From Acidimicrobiales bacterium (GTDB lineage: Bacteria > Actinomycetota > Acidimicrobiia > Acidimicrobiales > Aldehydirespiratoraceae): 64,000 nucleotides of DNA. A program made the translations under genes and the position numbers. The stretch is from assembly GCA_029263175.1 (NCBI GenBank), contig JAJCXZ010000060.1, forward strand, positions 1-64,000, in the 5' to 3' direction. The first letter of the stretch is position 1. Every line of letters begins with the position of its first letter. The notes beneath the pieces were generated by a model. It did not search any database, was not told the origin of the DNA, and saw only the letters and a program-made list of their open reading frames with translations. This document shows, piece after piece, positions 8,650 through 17,588 of this stretch.

Positions 8650-9519
8650 ATGGGCGTTGTCCTCGTTACGGGTTGTAGCAGCGGTATCGGTCTGGAGTCG
8701 GCGCTGGCGTTCGCTCGCGAGGGCGACACCACGGTGGCCACGATGCGAAACCTGGCGAAGGCCGACCAATTGCGTCGGCGCGCCGCCGATGAAGACTTGA
8801 ACCTCCACATCGAGCAGTTGGACGTGTGCGACGAAGCATCGGTCAACGACACGATTTCGGCGCTGGTTCGGACTCACGGCCGCTTGGATGTGCTGGTCAA
8901 CAATGCAGGTGTGAGTAGTTCGGGACCCATCGAGACCCAATCGCTCGACGTTGCTGTGCGGCTGATGGATACGAACTTCTGGGGGCCGATGCGGACCGTA
9001 CGGGCGGTACTGCCGGGGATGCGCGAACACGGTTCGGGTGTGATCATCAACGTGAGTTCGCTGGCCAGCCGGTTGCCGGCCACGCTGTACTCGGGAATGT
9101 ACGCAGCGTCAAAGCAGGCGCTCAACGCGCTCTCCGAAGCGTTGGCGGGCGAGGTCGCACCGTTTGGAATCCGGGTGGTCTTGATCGAGCCTGGGTTCTT
9201 CTCGACCGAAATCGTTGCGAACAACCTGAGCAGAGATGAGCCTCCGAGCGACGTCTACCGAGCCGATCAGGAATGGATCCGTTCGTTCATGGAAGGCAGC
9301 GCCGACGCTGGCGCAGAGGCCAGTGTTGTCGCCGCGGCGATTGTTGCCGCAGCTCGGAATCCGGTTACCCCATTGCATCGTCCCGTCGGCGATGACGCGG
9401 CCACCTATCTGAACCTCCTGAGTCAAGTCGACGGCTACGAGGGCTGGATGGAAGCGGTGATGCCCATTATCGAGGCTGCCGTCGGTCCCCGGCCCGCCAT
9501 CGCCGAGTGGCAGCCCTGA
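8650..9519 (+). CDS. short-chain dehydrogenase/reductase (SDR)
   Basis: A 289-aa classical SDR with a Rossmann fold and NAD(P) binding. TGCSSGIG is at residues 7-14, the structural NNAG follows near residue 86, catalytic Ser lies in INVSSLAS, and Tyr/Lys lie in YAASK. Downstream are the PGFF and TEI elements of the substrate loop. The start is ATG 8650 after a GGAGAG-like site. It stands alone between two copies of a 30-bp repeat. The substrate cannot be told. Confidence 0.88.
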   Translation: MGVVLVTGCSSGIGLESALAFAREGDTTVATMRNLAKADQLRRRAADEDLNLHIEQLDVCDEASVNDTISALVRTHGRLDVLVNNAGVSSSGPIETQSLDVAVRLMDTNFWGPMRTVRAVLPGMREHGSGVIINVSSLASRLPATLYSGMYAASKQALNALSEALAGEVAPFGIRVVLIEPGFFSTEIVANNLSRDEPPSDVYRADQEWIRSFMEGSADAGAEASVVAAAIVAAARNPVTPLHRPVGDDAATYLNLLSQVDGYEGWMEAVMPIIEAAVGPRPAIAEWQP

Positions 9520-9530
9520 CGCACCCCCTG

Positions 9531-9560
9531 GTGGCCGGGGTCTTTTGCGTCTGGCGGGGC
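9531..9560 (+). repeat. 30-bp direct repeat, copy 2, likely terminator of the SDR gene
   Basis: Nearly identical to 8567-8596. Here ACCCC (9523-9527) can pair with GGGGT (9537-9541), followed by TTTTGCGT, so it may act as a weaker terminator 12 bp after the SDR stop codon. Confidence 0.75.
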
Positions 9561-9683
9561 AACGACGACCGATCGAACTTGCACAGAGCCGCGATCTCGG
9601 GCGCGGTCAGCGTGGCTCTGGAGTGGGCGTCTGACAGCCTTTGAAGTGCCGCGCCGGCTTTCTCCAGTACCAACCTGCATGCG

Positions 9684-10559
9684 ATGTATCCTCTGCCTGT
9701 GCTTCGGATCTCTGAGCTCACGGGGCTGACGTATCTAGGCGACGTGACTGCGCTACTCCAGCGGGCCCGGCAGGAACACCCAACCGCCGGCGCGTGGGAG
9801 GCAGCGGATCTTCAGTGGTGGTGGCGGCTTCCCCGGAGCACCGACAATCAGCCCAAGGCGTTGTGGTACGACGAGTACGGCCCGGTGGCGGCGGCGGTGA
9901 CGACAGATTGGGGTTCTGCCACCTGGCTCGACCTGATCGTGCTCCCATCGGTCAGAGCCGGCCTGATTCGTCCCGTGTTCGACCGGGGTCTTGAACAATC
10001 GACGGCGGCTGCGAGTCCCGTCGAAATGCTCGTAGGGGACGAGGACGAGATCCTCATCGAGGTCCTCAGAGAAGCGGGTTTTCAACCGGAGCAAGCAGAC
10101 ACCACTGCGTGGATGGATGCCGCCTCGGCTCCCGACGTAACGGTCCTCGCTGACGGATACTCACTGCAGAGCCGAGCGGACAACAGCTCGCCAGATCATC
10201 CCTTCGATTTGATGACGCCAGAGGTCGAGCACCGCATCAATCAGACCTCCCTCTATCGCCCTGAACTCGACCTGACTGTGATTGACGACCAGGGCCAGGC
10301 TGCCGCTCATGCGATGTTCTGGTTTGACCCTTCGACCGGTGTCGGCCTTGTCGAACCGGTGGGTACCGCAGAGTCCCACAGAGGCAGAGGCCTCGCCCGC
10401 CATCTCATCACGGTGGGGATCCAAGCACTCGTCTCGGCTGGTAGCGAGCGCATCAAGGTCTCTTGGGAACTGGACAACGGATCAGCTGCCGCTCTCTATC
10501 TCGGAACGGGATTCGAGCCGGCAACGATCTCCTCATTTTGGGTCGCACCCCCGATCTGA
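9684..10559 (+). CDS. GNAT family N-acetyltransferase
   Basis: A 291-aa protein. The C-terminal half carries the GNAT acetyl-CoA site: the beta-4 strand GLVEPVGTAESHRGRGLARH contains the Q/RxxGxG/A-type pyrophosphate loop, followed by NGSAAALYLGTGFEPA, typical of the last helix and strand. The N-terminal half looks like a second, degenerate GNAT fold, as in tandem-GNAT proteins. The start is ATG 9684; GTG 9699 is an alternative. The substrate is unknown. Confidence 0.75.
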   Translation: MYPLPVLRISELTGLTYLGDVTALLQRARQEHPTAGAWEAADLQWWWRLPRSTDNQPKALWYDEYGPVAAAVTTDWGSATWLDLIVLPSVRAGLIRPVFDRGLEQSTAAASPVEMLVGDEDEILIEVLREAGFQPEQADTTAWMDAASAPDVTVLADGYSLQSRADNSSPDHPFDLMTPEVEHRINQTSLYRPELDLTVIDDQGQAAAHAMFWFDPSTGVGLVEPVGTAESHRGRGLARHLITVGIQALVSAGSERIKVSWELDNGSAAALYLGTGFEPATISSFWVAPPI

Positions 10560-10944
10560 CCAACCCAGAACCGGGAATGAGATCAGCGGGATGCGTACCC
10601 CTTCGCTCGTTGGGCCCGCTCGACATCGCGCCGCAGAGCGCCGGCACCGGGTGCGGCACGACCACTCGACTTCGACCCATACCGATCCACCCGATAGAAC
10701 GCTGGCTTCGTCGATTGCGCCAGCGGGCCAATATCGGGTGGATCGGCCACTGCATGACGCCGGTGATGCAGCGCGGGCCAGTCGGTTGATCAACGACAAT
10801 ATGAGCGGTTCCGACCCCGTTGGACTACCCGATCTCAAGTGCCGATCTCGGACACTCGGCGGAGCGGGCGTTCGTGTACCCGATTTGGTGATCGGCGCTG
10901 GCTGAGTCCCGTGGGGACTTCGCTCTGCGTGGCAAACTCGCCAG
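10560..10944. other. 385-bp gene-free region with palindromic structure
   Basis: No credible coding frame. It holds the nested palindrome at 10682-10746 and, just before the next gene, a short hairpin AGTCCC-GTG-GGGACT at 10905-10919. It presumably also carries the promoter of the lipoprotein at 10945. I see no tRNA or known RNA family here. Confidence 0.6.
10682..10746. repeat. nested 65-bp palindrome
   Basis: The outer arms CCGATCCACCCGATA (10682-10696) and TATCGGGTGGATCGG (10732-10746) are perfect 15-bp inverted repeats. Inside them, CGCTGGC (10700-10706) and GCCAGCG (10719-10725) form a second perfect 7-bp stem with a 12-nt loop. There is no T-tract, so a plain terminator is unlikely. 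A structured RNA, a protein-binding site or a mobile palindromic unit are the options. Confidence 0.8.
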
Positions 10945-11916
10945 ATGGCCGGTCGAGGAATGCGCTTCGTTGCTCTTGTGCTGTGTCTGGCTGCTGCGGT
11001 GGCCGCTTGCGGAGGCGGCGGCGCGAAGGGTGATCCCGCCGAAGGGCTCGAGGAGTTGGGGACGCTCAGATACCTCATCGCCACGCCGTTGAATGGCGAG
11101 TGCGAAGTGCTCGCGAGCCAGGACGACGAGACGCTCCTGCCTCTGGCCTCGGTGTTCAAGCTCTACGTATTGGGCGCCCTCGTCGAGGCAGTCAGCGCTG
11201 GCAGAATCACCTGGGACGAACCGGTCACCATCCGCGACGAGCTCGACTCGTTAGGTGGACCCACCGCCGAGGAAGAGCCTGGCACAACGCTCCCGGTCCG
11301 CCAGTTGGCGTTGTGGATGATCAGGGAATCAGACAACACTGCCACCGATCACCTGATGGACCTCGTCGGTCGGGATGCCGTCGAGCAGATTCAGCTCGAA
11401 ATGGGGCACTCTGAGCCAACGGTGAACGTGCCGGGGATAACAACACGGGAACTCACAATCCTGAAGTGGTCGGAGTCCGACGTCGGAGAGCGCTACAGCG
11501 CAGCGAGTCCCATCGAGCGGCGGGCAATCCTCGACGACGAACTCGCGAGCCTCGCCTTTCCGACAAGCGAACAGATCGAGTCCCCGGTAATTCGCTATCA
11601 GTATTCCATCGGGTGGTTCGGAACGGCAGGAGATGCATGTCGAGCTCTTGTCTGGCTGATGGACGACGATGAGGCGCGGGCCATCCTCACCAATCGCCCT
11701 CTCTCGCCGAACCCTGACCTCTGGCCCCTCCTGGGTTTCAAAGGGGGATCGGACGCCGGCATCGCAACGGCAGCCTGGTGGATGCAGGCCGGCGACGGGC
11801 AGACCTACGTGGCAGTCGTAAGCCTCGTGAACGAGACGAACCTACTGGACCTGGACAAGGTCATAGAACTGATGACAGTGCTGCGCGACGAGACGGCCAC
11901 CCTCAGCGCTGAATGA
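10945..11916 (+). CDS. lipoprotein with beta-lactamase-fold (class A-like) serine hydrolase domain
   Basis: A 323-aa protein with a lipobox signal peptide (LAAAVAACGG, acylated Cys near residue 22). The class A penicillin-recognising fold is shown by SxxK (ASVFK), SDN (RESDNTATD) and a K-T/S-G-like motif (GFKGGSD), in that order and spacing. I cannot find the omega-loop ExxLN that deacylates beta-lactams, so a D,D-peptidase-like or esterase role, as in Orf12-type proteins, is as likely as true beta-lactamase activity. It acts at the outer face of the membrane. It stands alone. Confidence 0.8.
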   Translation: MAGRGMRFVALVLCLAAAVAACGGGGAKGDPAEGLEELGTLRYLIATPLNGECEVLASQDDETLLPLASVFKLYVLGALVEAVSAGRITWDEPVTIRDELDSLGGPTAEEEPGTTLPVRQLALWMIRESDNTATDHLMDLVGRDAVEQIQLEMGHSEPTVNVPGITTRELTILKWSESDVGERYSAASPIERRAILDDELASLAFPTSEQIESPVIRYQYSIGWFGTAGDACRALVWLMDDDEARAILTNRPLSPNPDLWPLLGFKGGSDAGIATAAWWMQAGDGQTYVAVVSLVNETNLLDLDKVIELMTVLRDETATLSAE

Positions 11917-12197
11917 CCCCTCAGAGCGTCCCAAGACACCCGTCTCGGCGACGCTCCAGCCGTTTCAGTAGGTCGAGGACGGGGTCCTGCAACAGGACAA
12001 TCGATAGCGACAGCGCTGCCCGTTCGAGCGATCGCGCTACCTCTTCGCCGTCCGGAGCGATATCGCGCTCCCCTCAGCGCTCTGGAACCGGTCCCTTCCC
12101 GAGTGTCCGATATTCGCGTCTCAGACCGCTCGGAAACGCCGGTGGTGCGCACGTTGAGCACGCCGGACTGAGTGAAGTTGTGACCCGGAGCCCGCGC

Positions 12198-13631
12198 TTA
12201 GGCGGCGGGGCAGAGCTGAGCGACGGTGGCCACTTCGAAGGGGCGGAAGAACGTTGCAGTGACCGGCTCGATCGGGTCGTCGGCTACATCGGCCAGCGCC
12301 TCGCACCAGAGCTCTGTCTCCGCCCGTTCCGCCGCGAACCCGCCAAGCTCGCCATACGTTCTCAAGGCGTCGATGTCGCCGACGCTCGCGGCTTGGAGAA
12401 TGGACTTCCTCAGCTCCAAGAGCTCGGCGAAGTACGCGAGCAGGCGATCGTGACCATTGCGGAGCTCGTCTGGCGCTTCGAGCACCGCGACTGCGTCGAT
12501 GGCGTCCTCGGTGAGGTCGATCCCGGTCGGCATGACTGCCGCGATCACTGCCGCCAGGTTCTCGTCACTGATGATCGGGAACACGCCGGTGGTGAGTTGT
12601 TGGCGTAAGGCGAGCGTCCTGAAGCGCCCCAATGCTTGCCACAGATCCTCACCGAACTGACCGCCGGGCAGGCCGTCCGGGGCGACTAGGTCGGCCGGAT
12701 CGGAGATGACTGACACGAGCGACGGTGGGGCGTCCAGAGCGAACCGGGCCCCCGCCAGCGCCAAACCGTAGTTGGCGACCTCGAAGCCGACGACGTCGCC
12801 TTCCTCGGCTGATTCTGCAACAACGGAATCGAGCGCGACGGCTTCGTCGAGGTAGGCCAGGAGCCGCTCATGCCCGTCGACATAGGACGCCGGAGGATCG
12901 ATCTCGATGATGACCGCACGTGCGGCGGCGAAGGCCTCGCCAGCACCGGCGTTGAGGAGCGCTCGAAGGAGCAGCTCATCGCTGGAGTAGCTCTGTTGCA
13001 GCGCCCGACCGAAGTCGCGGTTACGTCGGGCGAACTCGTCCCAGCCTTGGGCCACCGCGTCGAGATACGCGGCTGAGTCGACCTCGAGGTCGCCGAATAG
13101 TTCAGCCGCTGCGATGCGGGAGTCCGGGGTGATGATGTACGGGGCGAACTCCGGCGAGACATCTGCAAGAGCGTTCCGCAGCAGGCTCTGCAGCTCAAGG
13201 TCGATCTGGGCCATGAGTTCGAGGTTGCCTTCGTCGGCCGCGACCTGTTGTCTGGTCCAGACCTCGACCTCGTTCTGGAGGAACTGGATGAGTCGATCGT
13301 GGTCGGCGACGAATGTCTCGGGAGGATCGAGCGCCTCGAACCGGGCGATGGCATCTTGGTTCGCCGAGATCGCAACGCCGAGAGCGACGGAATAGTCGGG
13401 TAGAAGCTGCTCGAAGGCCTGTCCCTCGGCTTGGGCGAAAACTGCTTCGAATGCGTCTTCGATGATCGAGCTCGTCTCGGCTCCGATTCTGCTCACCGAC
13501 TCGACGTAGCTGGAGTCCGAGGTCTCCACCTCGGCCGCACTGCCGTCCGTCGAGTCACCCGAGCATGCGCCAGCGACCATCGCGAACGCGACCAGCGAGA
13601 CAATAGCCAAACGCGCTCGAAATCTGCTCAC
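12198..13631 (-). CDS. lipoprotein with three internal repeats, function unknown
   Basis: A 477-aa protein. The start is GTG 13631 with GGGAGG seven bases upstream; the open frame continues further up but without a signal. The signal peptide ends in AFAMVAGACSG (lipid Cys at 23). Three repeats at about 97-140, 240-285 and 379-424 share the pattern LxxPxxxxxxHDRLLxYxxE followed by a helix and GD: ALDPPETFVADHDRLIQFL, EIDPPASYVDGHERLLAYL and VLEAPDELRNGHDRLLAYF. The His-Asp/Glu-Arg-Leu core is invariant. The protein is otherwise helical. I do not recognise it. Confidence 0.75.
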   Translation of the reverse strand: MSRFRARLAIVSLVAFAMVAGACSGDSTDGSAAEVETSDSSYVESVSRIGAETSSIIEDAFEAVFAQAEGQAFEQLLPDYSVALGVAISANQDAIARFEALDPPETFVADHDRLIQFLQNEVEVWTRQQVAADEGNLELMAQIDLELQSLLRNALADVSPEFAPYIITPDSRIAAAELFGDLEVDSAAYLDAVAQGWDEFARRNRDFGRALQQSYSSDELLLRALLNAGAGEAFAAARAVIIEIDPPASYVDGHERLLAYLDEAVALDSVVAESAEEGDVVGFEVANYGLALAGARFALDAPPSLVSVISDPADLVAPDGLPGGQFGEDLWQALGRFRTLALRQQLTTGVFPIISDENLAAVIAAVMPTGIDLTEDAIDAVAVLEAPDELRNGHDRLLAYFAELLELRKSILQAASVGDIDALRTYGELGGFAAERAETELWCEALADVADDPIEPVTATFFRPFEVATVAQLCPAA

Positions 13632-14344
13632 CAGAGAGCCTCCCCGTGCACCGGGAACCGACCCGCCGCCCTGGGCATTCCCACTCATCTCGCGAATGTT
13701 GGATTGGTCACCGTGCCGTCCCATCTGAGGGATGACCCGGTTCCCGTAGGCATCGCCCAGAGGACGAGCTCACTTGGCTCACCATGGCACCCGAGAATCA
13801 CTTCCCGACGCTGCTCCCCAATCATCTGAGCTCCGTAGCGACGGGCGACCGAACACGTATCCCACAGGTGCCAGTCGGGGATACCCGATATCGACGAGCG
13901 ATAACCCGCTATGAGGGTCACCCGGTCAGACGCAGATCGGCCCTTCCCGGGCGCTCGGTATTCGCGGCCGACCGGGCTCGGCTGCGCCGGATACCGGGTG
14001 CTCTCGATCGGGTACTTCGCCGACATTTCCGGTTGGGTCAGATCCAGACTGACCTGACGCATCGTTGCCTGCCCTCACGTGCCGCGCCGGGCGGGCGGAC
14101 CGGGGCGCTTGCACCGCCGCCAGGAGCGATCGCGATGCTGCCCGGTGAACGGGAGCGCGAGAGGTCTCGGAAGGCGATGGGTCGACATCGAGTAGTTCGA
14201 TCACCAACTCGGCTTCGCGCTGGTCATCCCGAGCATTGCGGTGATGGCCACGGCGTCTGTCCATCGAGCACCAGGCCTCTGGGATTCCCGACGGCCCAAG
14301 ATAACCGTCGACTCATGGTTCTGGGCAGGAGTACGATCCGGGAG
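13632..14344. other. 713-bp intergenic region without a recognisable gene
   Basis: It lies between two divergent lipoprotein genes. All open frames are arginine/serine-rich shadows. A short hairpin GGTCAG-N7-CTGACC is at 14036-14054. The stretch 13941-13966 matches 12093-12118 (another intergenic region) at 21 of 26 bases, all differences being transitions. It probably contains two promoters. I see no RNA family that I can name. Confidence 0.5.
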
Positions 14345-14860
14345 ATGTCGTTTGATTCTGGCGGCGTGACGCGGTGGCGACGTTCGTTGCTGGCGGTGGT
14401 CGCGCTAGCCGTCGCCTCGGGTTGCGGTGGTGGCGACCAGGGCACCAGCCCGGTCGGTGCCGACGGGTACATGGCCGTCATCGACGAATTCCTCCCACCC
14501 GCCCCCTTCGACAGCGACCGCCCGGTGGTGTACGTCGCTCGGCTGGGGGACAAGCCGTTCGCGCTCGAGGATCAGGTCGCGATGATCGAGGCCGTCGAGG
14601 AGAGCCACGACCTTCGGTTCGTCGACGAGATCGCCGCGGCGGTCGACACCGAGGATTCCGATGCGCCACCGCGCAGCGATGGTGTGCTGCTCGGCATCGG
14701 CACGATCTCGACAGTTGTTCCCCACGCCGTGCGGGTCGAGGTCTACACGGCTGCTGGAGTGGTCGACGCGCACAAGGTGACATTGACGGTTCGCGACGAT
14801 GTGTGGCGGGTGGAGTCGAGCGAGTCGGTGGAGCCGGAGGTGCTCATCGGTGACGAGTGA
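14345..14860 (+). CDS. small lipoprotein, function unknown
   Basis: A 171-aa protein from ATG 14345, with AGGAG 13 bases upstream. The signal peptide ends in VALAVASGCGG, so it is a membrane-anchored lipoprotein. The mature part is acidic, with a predicted alpha/beta segment (VYVARLGDKPFALEDQVAMI) and a C-terminal beta segment ending VEPEVLIGDE. No known domain. Its last codons overlap the start of the MFS permease by 11 bp, so the two are translationally coupled and may work together. Confidence 0.75.
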   Translation: MSFDSGGVTRWRRSLLAVVALAVASGCGGGDQGTSPVGADGYMAVIDEFLPPAPFDSDRPVVYVARLGDKPFALEDQVAMIEAVEESHDLRFVDEIAAAVDTEDSDAPPRSDGVLLGIGTISTVVPHAVRVEVYTAAGVVDAHKVTLTVRDDVWRVESSESVEPEVLIGDE

Positions 14861-16331
14861 CCAGGTGTCGTCCGGCGCAATGCGCCGTTGGTTGATCGGT
14901 CCTCCCCACGTCGACCGGCTGACGATCACCCACTGTGCTCACTCCGCCGCCGAGGCGTTCTTCACGGTGTCGATGGCAGGATCGATTTTCTTCAGCGTGT
15001 CGCCCGACGCCGCACGGCCGAGAGTGCTGCTGTTCCTGGTGCTGGCACTGGCACCGTTCCTGGTCATGGCACAACTGGTCGGCCCGGTGGTCGACCGGAT
15101 CCGTGGGGGCCTGGGGTCCACCATGGTGATGTCGTTTGTGCTTCGCGCCGTCCTCGCGGTGCTGCTGGCGGAAAACCTTCGATCTCTGCTCCTGTTCCCG
15201 TTGGTGTTCGGCATGCTCATCGTGGCGAAGACCTACTCCGTCGCCCGAAACGCACTTGTGCCGTCATTGGTCGAGGACGAGCAGGATCTGGTCGCGGCCA
15301 ATGCCCGACTGTCTCGCACTGCAACACTGGCCGGCGGAATGGCCGCCGCGATCGCGGTCGCCATCTACACCAACACCTCCGCGGCCTGGGCGTTGCGCGT
15401 CGGAGCGGTCGTCTATGCCCTGGGTTCCATGTTTGCGTGGCGGGTCCGATCGGTGGCGCCTCGCCTCGAACCGGTCGGCCGTGACGTGTTCGTCGAGCTT
15501 GTGCGCCCTGACGTGTCCAGCGCTGTCTGGGACATGCTTGTGCTCCGTGCCGCGCTCGGGTTCGCACTGTTCCAGTTCGCGTTCTCGCTACGCGCCGAGG
15601 GGGACCCAGCATGGGTTCTCGGGGGGCTGATCCTCGCGAATGGATTCGGCGGGTTCGCCGGCACCGTGATGTCGCCGTGGCTCCGACGTCGCACGAGCGA
15701 GCGATCCATGTTCACGGCGGCACTCGTGGGCTCAGCTGTTGTCGCGCTCGCCGCGGGCCTCGTTTTGAGCCGCGTCACGATCATCGTTGCGATCTTCGTG
15801 TTGGGCCTGGCTGTCAGCATCGGCCGTCGCGCATTGGATGCGACGATCCAAAGTCAAGCACCCAGCGCCCGGAGAGGTCAGGTCTACGCCGGCATCGAGG
15901 TGCGGCTCGAACTCGCGTGGGTGAGCGCGGCGTGCCTTGCGGTCGCGCTGCGCGTCGCCACCTGGGTCGGGATGTTGGCACTGGCGACCTTCCTTGCCAT
16001 GGTCGCGACCGTGCATCTCCGCCGGCGAGGCGGACTGCTGACGGTGCGTCCGCTCAGCGCGCTGCCACTCGCGGATCGGCTTCTGCTCAGAGCCGACACG
16101 CTCGCAGCTCACCACTTCTACGACGAGGCAATCGTCGTCGCCCTGTCGGCGCTCGAGGAGGCGCGGGGTGATACCGCCGATCCGCCGCTGACACGCGATG
16201 AGCGACTCGCTCTCGCCGACCCTGCTACCCCTGTGGCGCAGGAGTGGGCAATCGCGGTTGTCGAACATGTTCGCCGCCAGCTCCACGGTGGTTCTCCGCC
16301 TGATCCCTCGCCAGAGCGCCGGCGTGGGTAG
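14850..16331 (+). CDS. MFS-like permease with cytoplasmic C-terminal tail
   Basis: A 493-aa protein starting at GTG 14850, with GGAGG nine bases upstream inside the preceding gene. Ten to twelve transmembrane helices run from about residue 30 to 400. MFS-like features include a charged cytoplasmic loop after the second helix (VDRIRGG) and a mid-protein loop before the second bundle. The last 80 residues are soluble and helical (DRLLLRADTLAAHHFYDEAI), unusual for a simple permease. The substrate is unknown. It is coupled to the upstream lipoprotein. Confidence 0.75.
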   Translation: MTSDQVSSGAMRRWLIGPPHVDRLTITHCAHSAAEAFFTVSMAGSIFFSVSPDAARPRVLLFLVLALAPFLVMAQLVGPVVDRIRGGLGSTMVMSFVLRAVLAVLLAENLRSLLLFPLVFGMLIVAKTYSVARNALVPSLVEDEQDLVAANARLSRTATLAGGMAAAIAVAIYTNTSAAWALRVGAVVYALGSMFAWRVRSVAPRLEPVGRDVFVELVRPDVSSAVWDMLVLRAALGFALFQFAFSLRAEGDPAWVLGGLILANGFGGFAGTVMSPWLRRRTSERSMFTAALVGSAVVALAAGLVLSRVTIIVAIFVLGLAVSIGRRALDATIQSQAPSARRGQVYAGIEVRLELAWVSAACLAVALRVATWVGMLALATFLAMVATVHLRRRGGLLTVRPLSALPLADRLLLRADTLAAHHFYDEAIVVALSALEEARGDTADPPLTRDERLALADPATPVAQEWAIAVVEHVRRQLHGGSPPDPSPERRRG

Positions 16332-16414
16332 GGCCACGATGATCACACAGTGACCTAGGGCCCTTCCCGCTCGCCTCCGATTCCCCGAAGGTGGAGCAAC
16401 GGGAGGAGTCCGTC

Positions 16415-17581
16415 ATGACGATGACATCTCGTGAGCGAGTGCTGATGGCGATCGATCATCAGGAGCCTGATCGTGTGCCGATCATCCTCGGTGTGAGCAA
16501 TGCCACCGGCATCAAGATGCAGCCGTACCGCGAGCTCAAGGAGCTGCTCGGAATCGATGCCCCCGACGACTACCTGTACTCCTGGCCCGAACTCGGCACC
16601 GCCCAACTCGACGAGACGATGCTTGAACGGCTTCACGTCGACGTCCGGGGTGTGCTCGACCTCGAGCCGGCGGATGTTCTCGATCGCAACCGGCACCGAC
16701 CCGAGCACGCCGACTATGTCGACTCGTGGGGTTCGGGCGCCAAGGAGATCAAACCGGGCGAGTGGTTCCCGATGGTTCACCCGCTTGCGTCGGCCACCAC
16801 GATCGAGGAGATCGACGCTCATCCGTGGCCGGACATGGACGACCCGACCCGCATCGCCCACGTTGCCGCCCGGGCCAAGACTCTCGCCGAGGACGGACGC
16901 TTCGCCGTCATGGCGACGCCGTGGTTGCTGTTCCCACTCGAGCGAGCCTTCGCCATGCAGGGGATGGACACCTTCCTCATGAACATGGCGCTGTACCCGG
17001 AATTCACCGAGGCGCTGTTGTGGAAACTCCAGGACGTCTGCAAGCAGCTGATGGGCAACTTCCTTGCCGAGCTCGGCCCCAACGCCGACATCATCAAGAT
17101 CGGCGATGACCTCGGCACCCAGCAGAGCCTGCTCATGTCGCCGGACATGTATCGGAGGGTGCTGAAGCCGATCCACGCCGACTGGATCGAGTTCATCAAG
17201 GCCCGCACCGACGCCAAAGTCTTCTTCCACACCGATGGCGACGTGTTCCCCCTCATCGACGACTTCGTGGAGATGGGAATCGACATCCTCAACCCCATCC
17301 AGACGTCAGCTGGAAAGATGGCCGATCTCGAAGCGCTGCGGGACCGCTACGGGTCGAAGCTCACCCTTTGTGGAGGGATCGACACCCAGCGCATCCTGCC
17401 GCACGGCACTCCGGAAGAGGTCCGGTCAGAAGTGCGGCGAGTGATCGACATCCTCGGGCCCGGCGGTGGCTACATGGTGTCGTCGGTTCACACGGTGATG
17501 AACGACGTGTCGGCCGAGAACGTGCTGGCAATGGTCGACGCCGTCGAAGAATTCGGCAGAGCTCCGATTCGGGCTCGGTGA
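16415..17581 (+). CDS. uroporphyrinogen decarboxylase-family corrinoid methyltransferase (MtaA/CmuA type)
   Basis: A 388-aa protein in the URO-D fold, starting at ATG 16415 after GGGAGGAG. The N-terminus MTSRERVLMAIDHQEPDRVP is typical of the MtaA/MtbA branch rather than heme HemE. A metal site like that of the methyltransferases is suggested by FFHTDGD and, further on, LCGGID. It is followed seven bases later by a corrinoid protein, which is what defines the role: methyl transfer to or from a cobalamin-bound carrier. The methyl donor cannot be read from sequence. O- or N-demethylation of a small molecule is the likely class. Confidence 0.8.
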   Translation: MTMTSRERVLMAIDHQEPDRVPIILGVSNATGIKMQPYRELKELLGIDAPDDYLYSWPELGTAQLDETMLERLHVDVRGVLDLEPADVLDRNRHRPEHADYVDSWGSGAKEIKPGEWFPMVHPLASATTIEEIDAHPWPDMDDPTRIAHVAARAKTLAEDGRFAVMATPWLLFPLERAFAMQGMDTFLMNMALYPEFTEALLWKLQDVCKQLMGNFLAELGPNADIIKIGDDLGTQQSLLMSPDMYRRVLKPIHADWIEFIKARTDAKVFFHTDGDVFPLIDDFVEMGIDILNPIQTSAGKMADLEALRDRYGSKLTLCGGIDTQRILPHGTPEEVRSEVRRVIDILGPGGGYMVSSVHTVMNDVSAENVLAMVDAVEEFGRAPIRAR

Positions 17582-17588
17582 GGAAGCG

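Noticed and set aside
9560-9721. Minus-strand open frame with a helical-looking segment after the SDR gene
   Set aside because: Short, runs into the repeat/terminator, and has no ribosome site or recognisable domain.
8461-10559. Possible prophage or integrative element at tRNA-Ser
   Set aside because: No integrase, excisionase or phage gene is present, and the repeat lies in the terminator rather than the tRNA 3' end.
12093-13966. 26-bp similarity between two intergenic sites (12093-12118 and 13941-13966), 21/26 with all transitions
   Set aside because: Flanks do not align well and no third convincing copy was found; too weak to call a repeat family.
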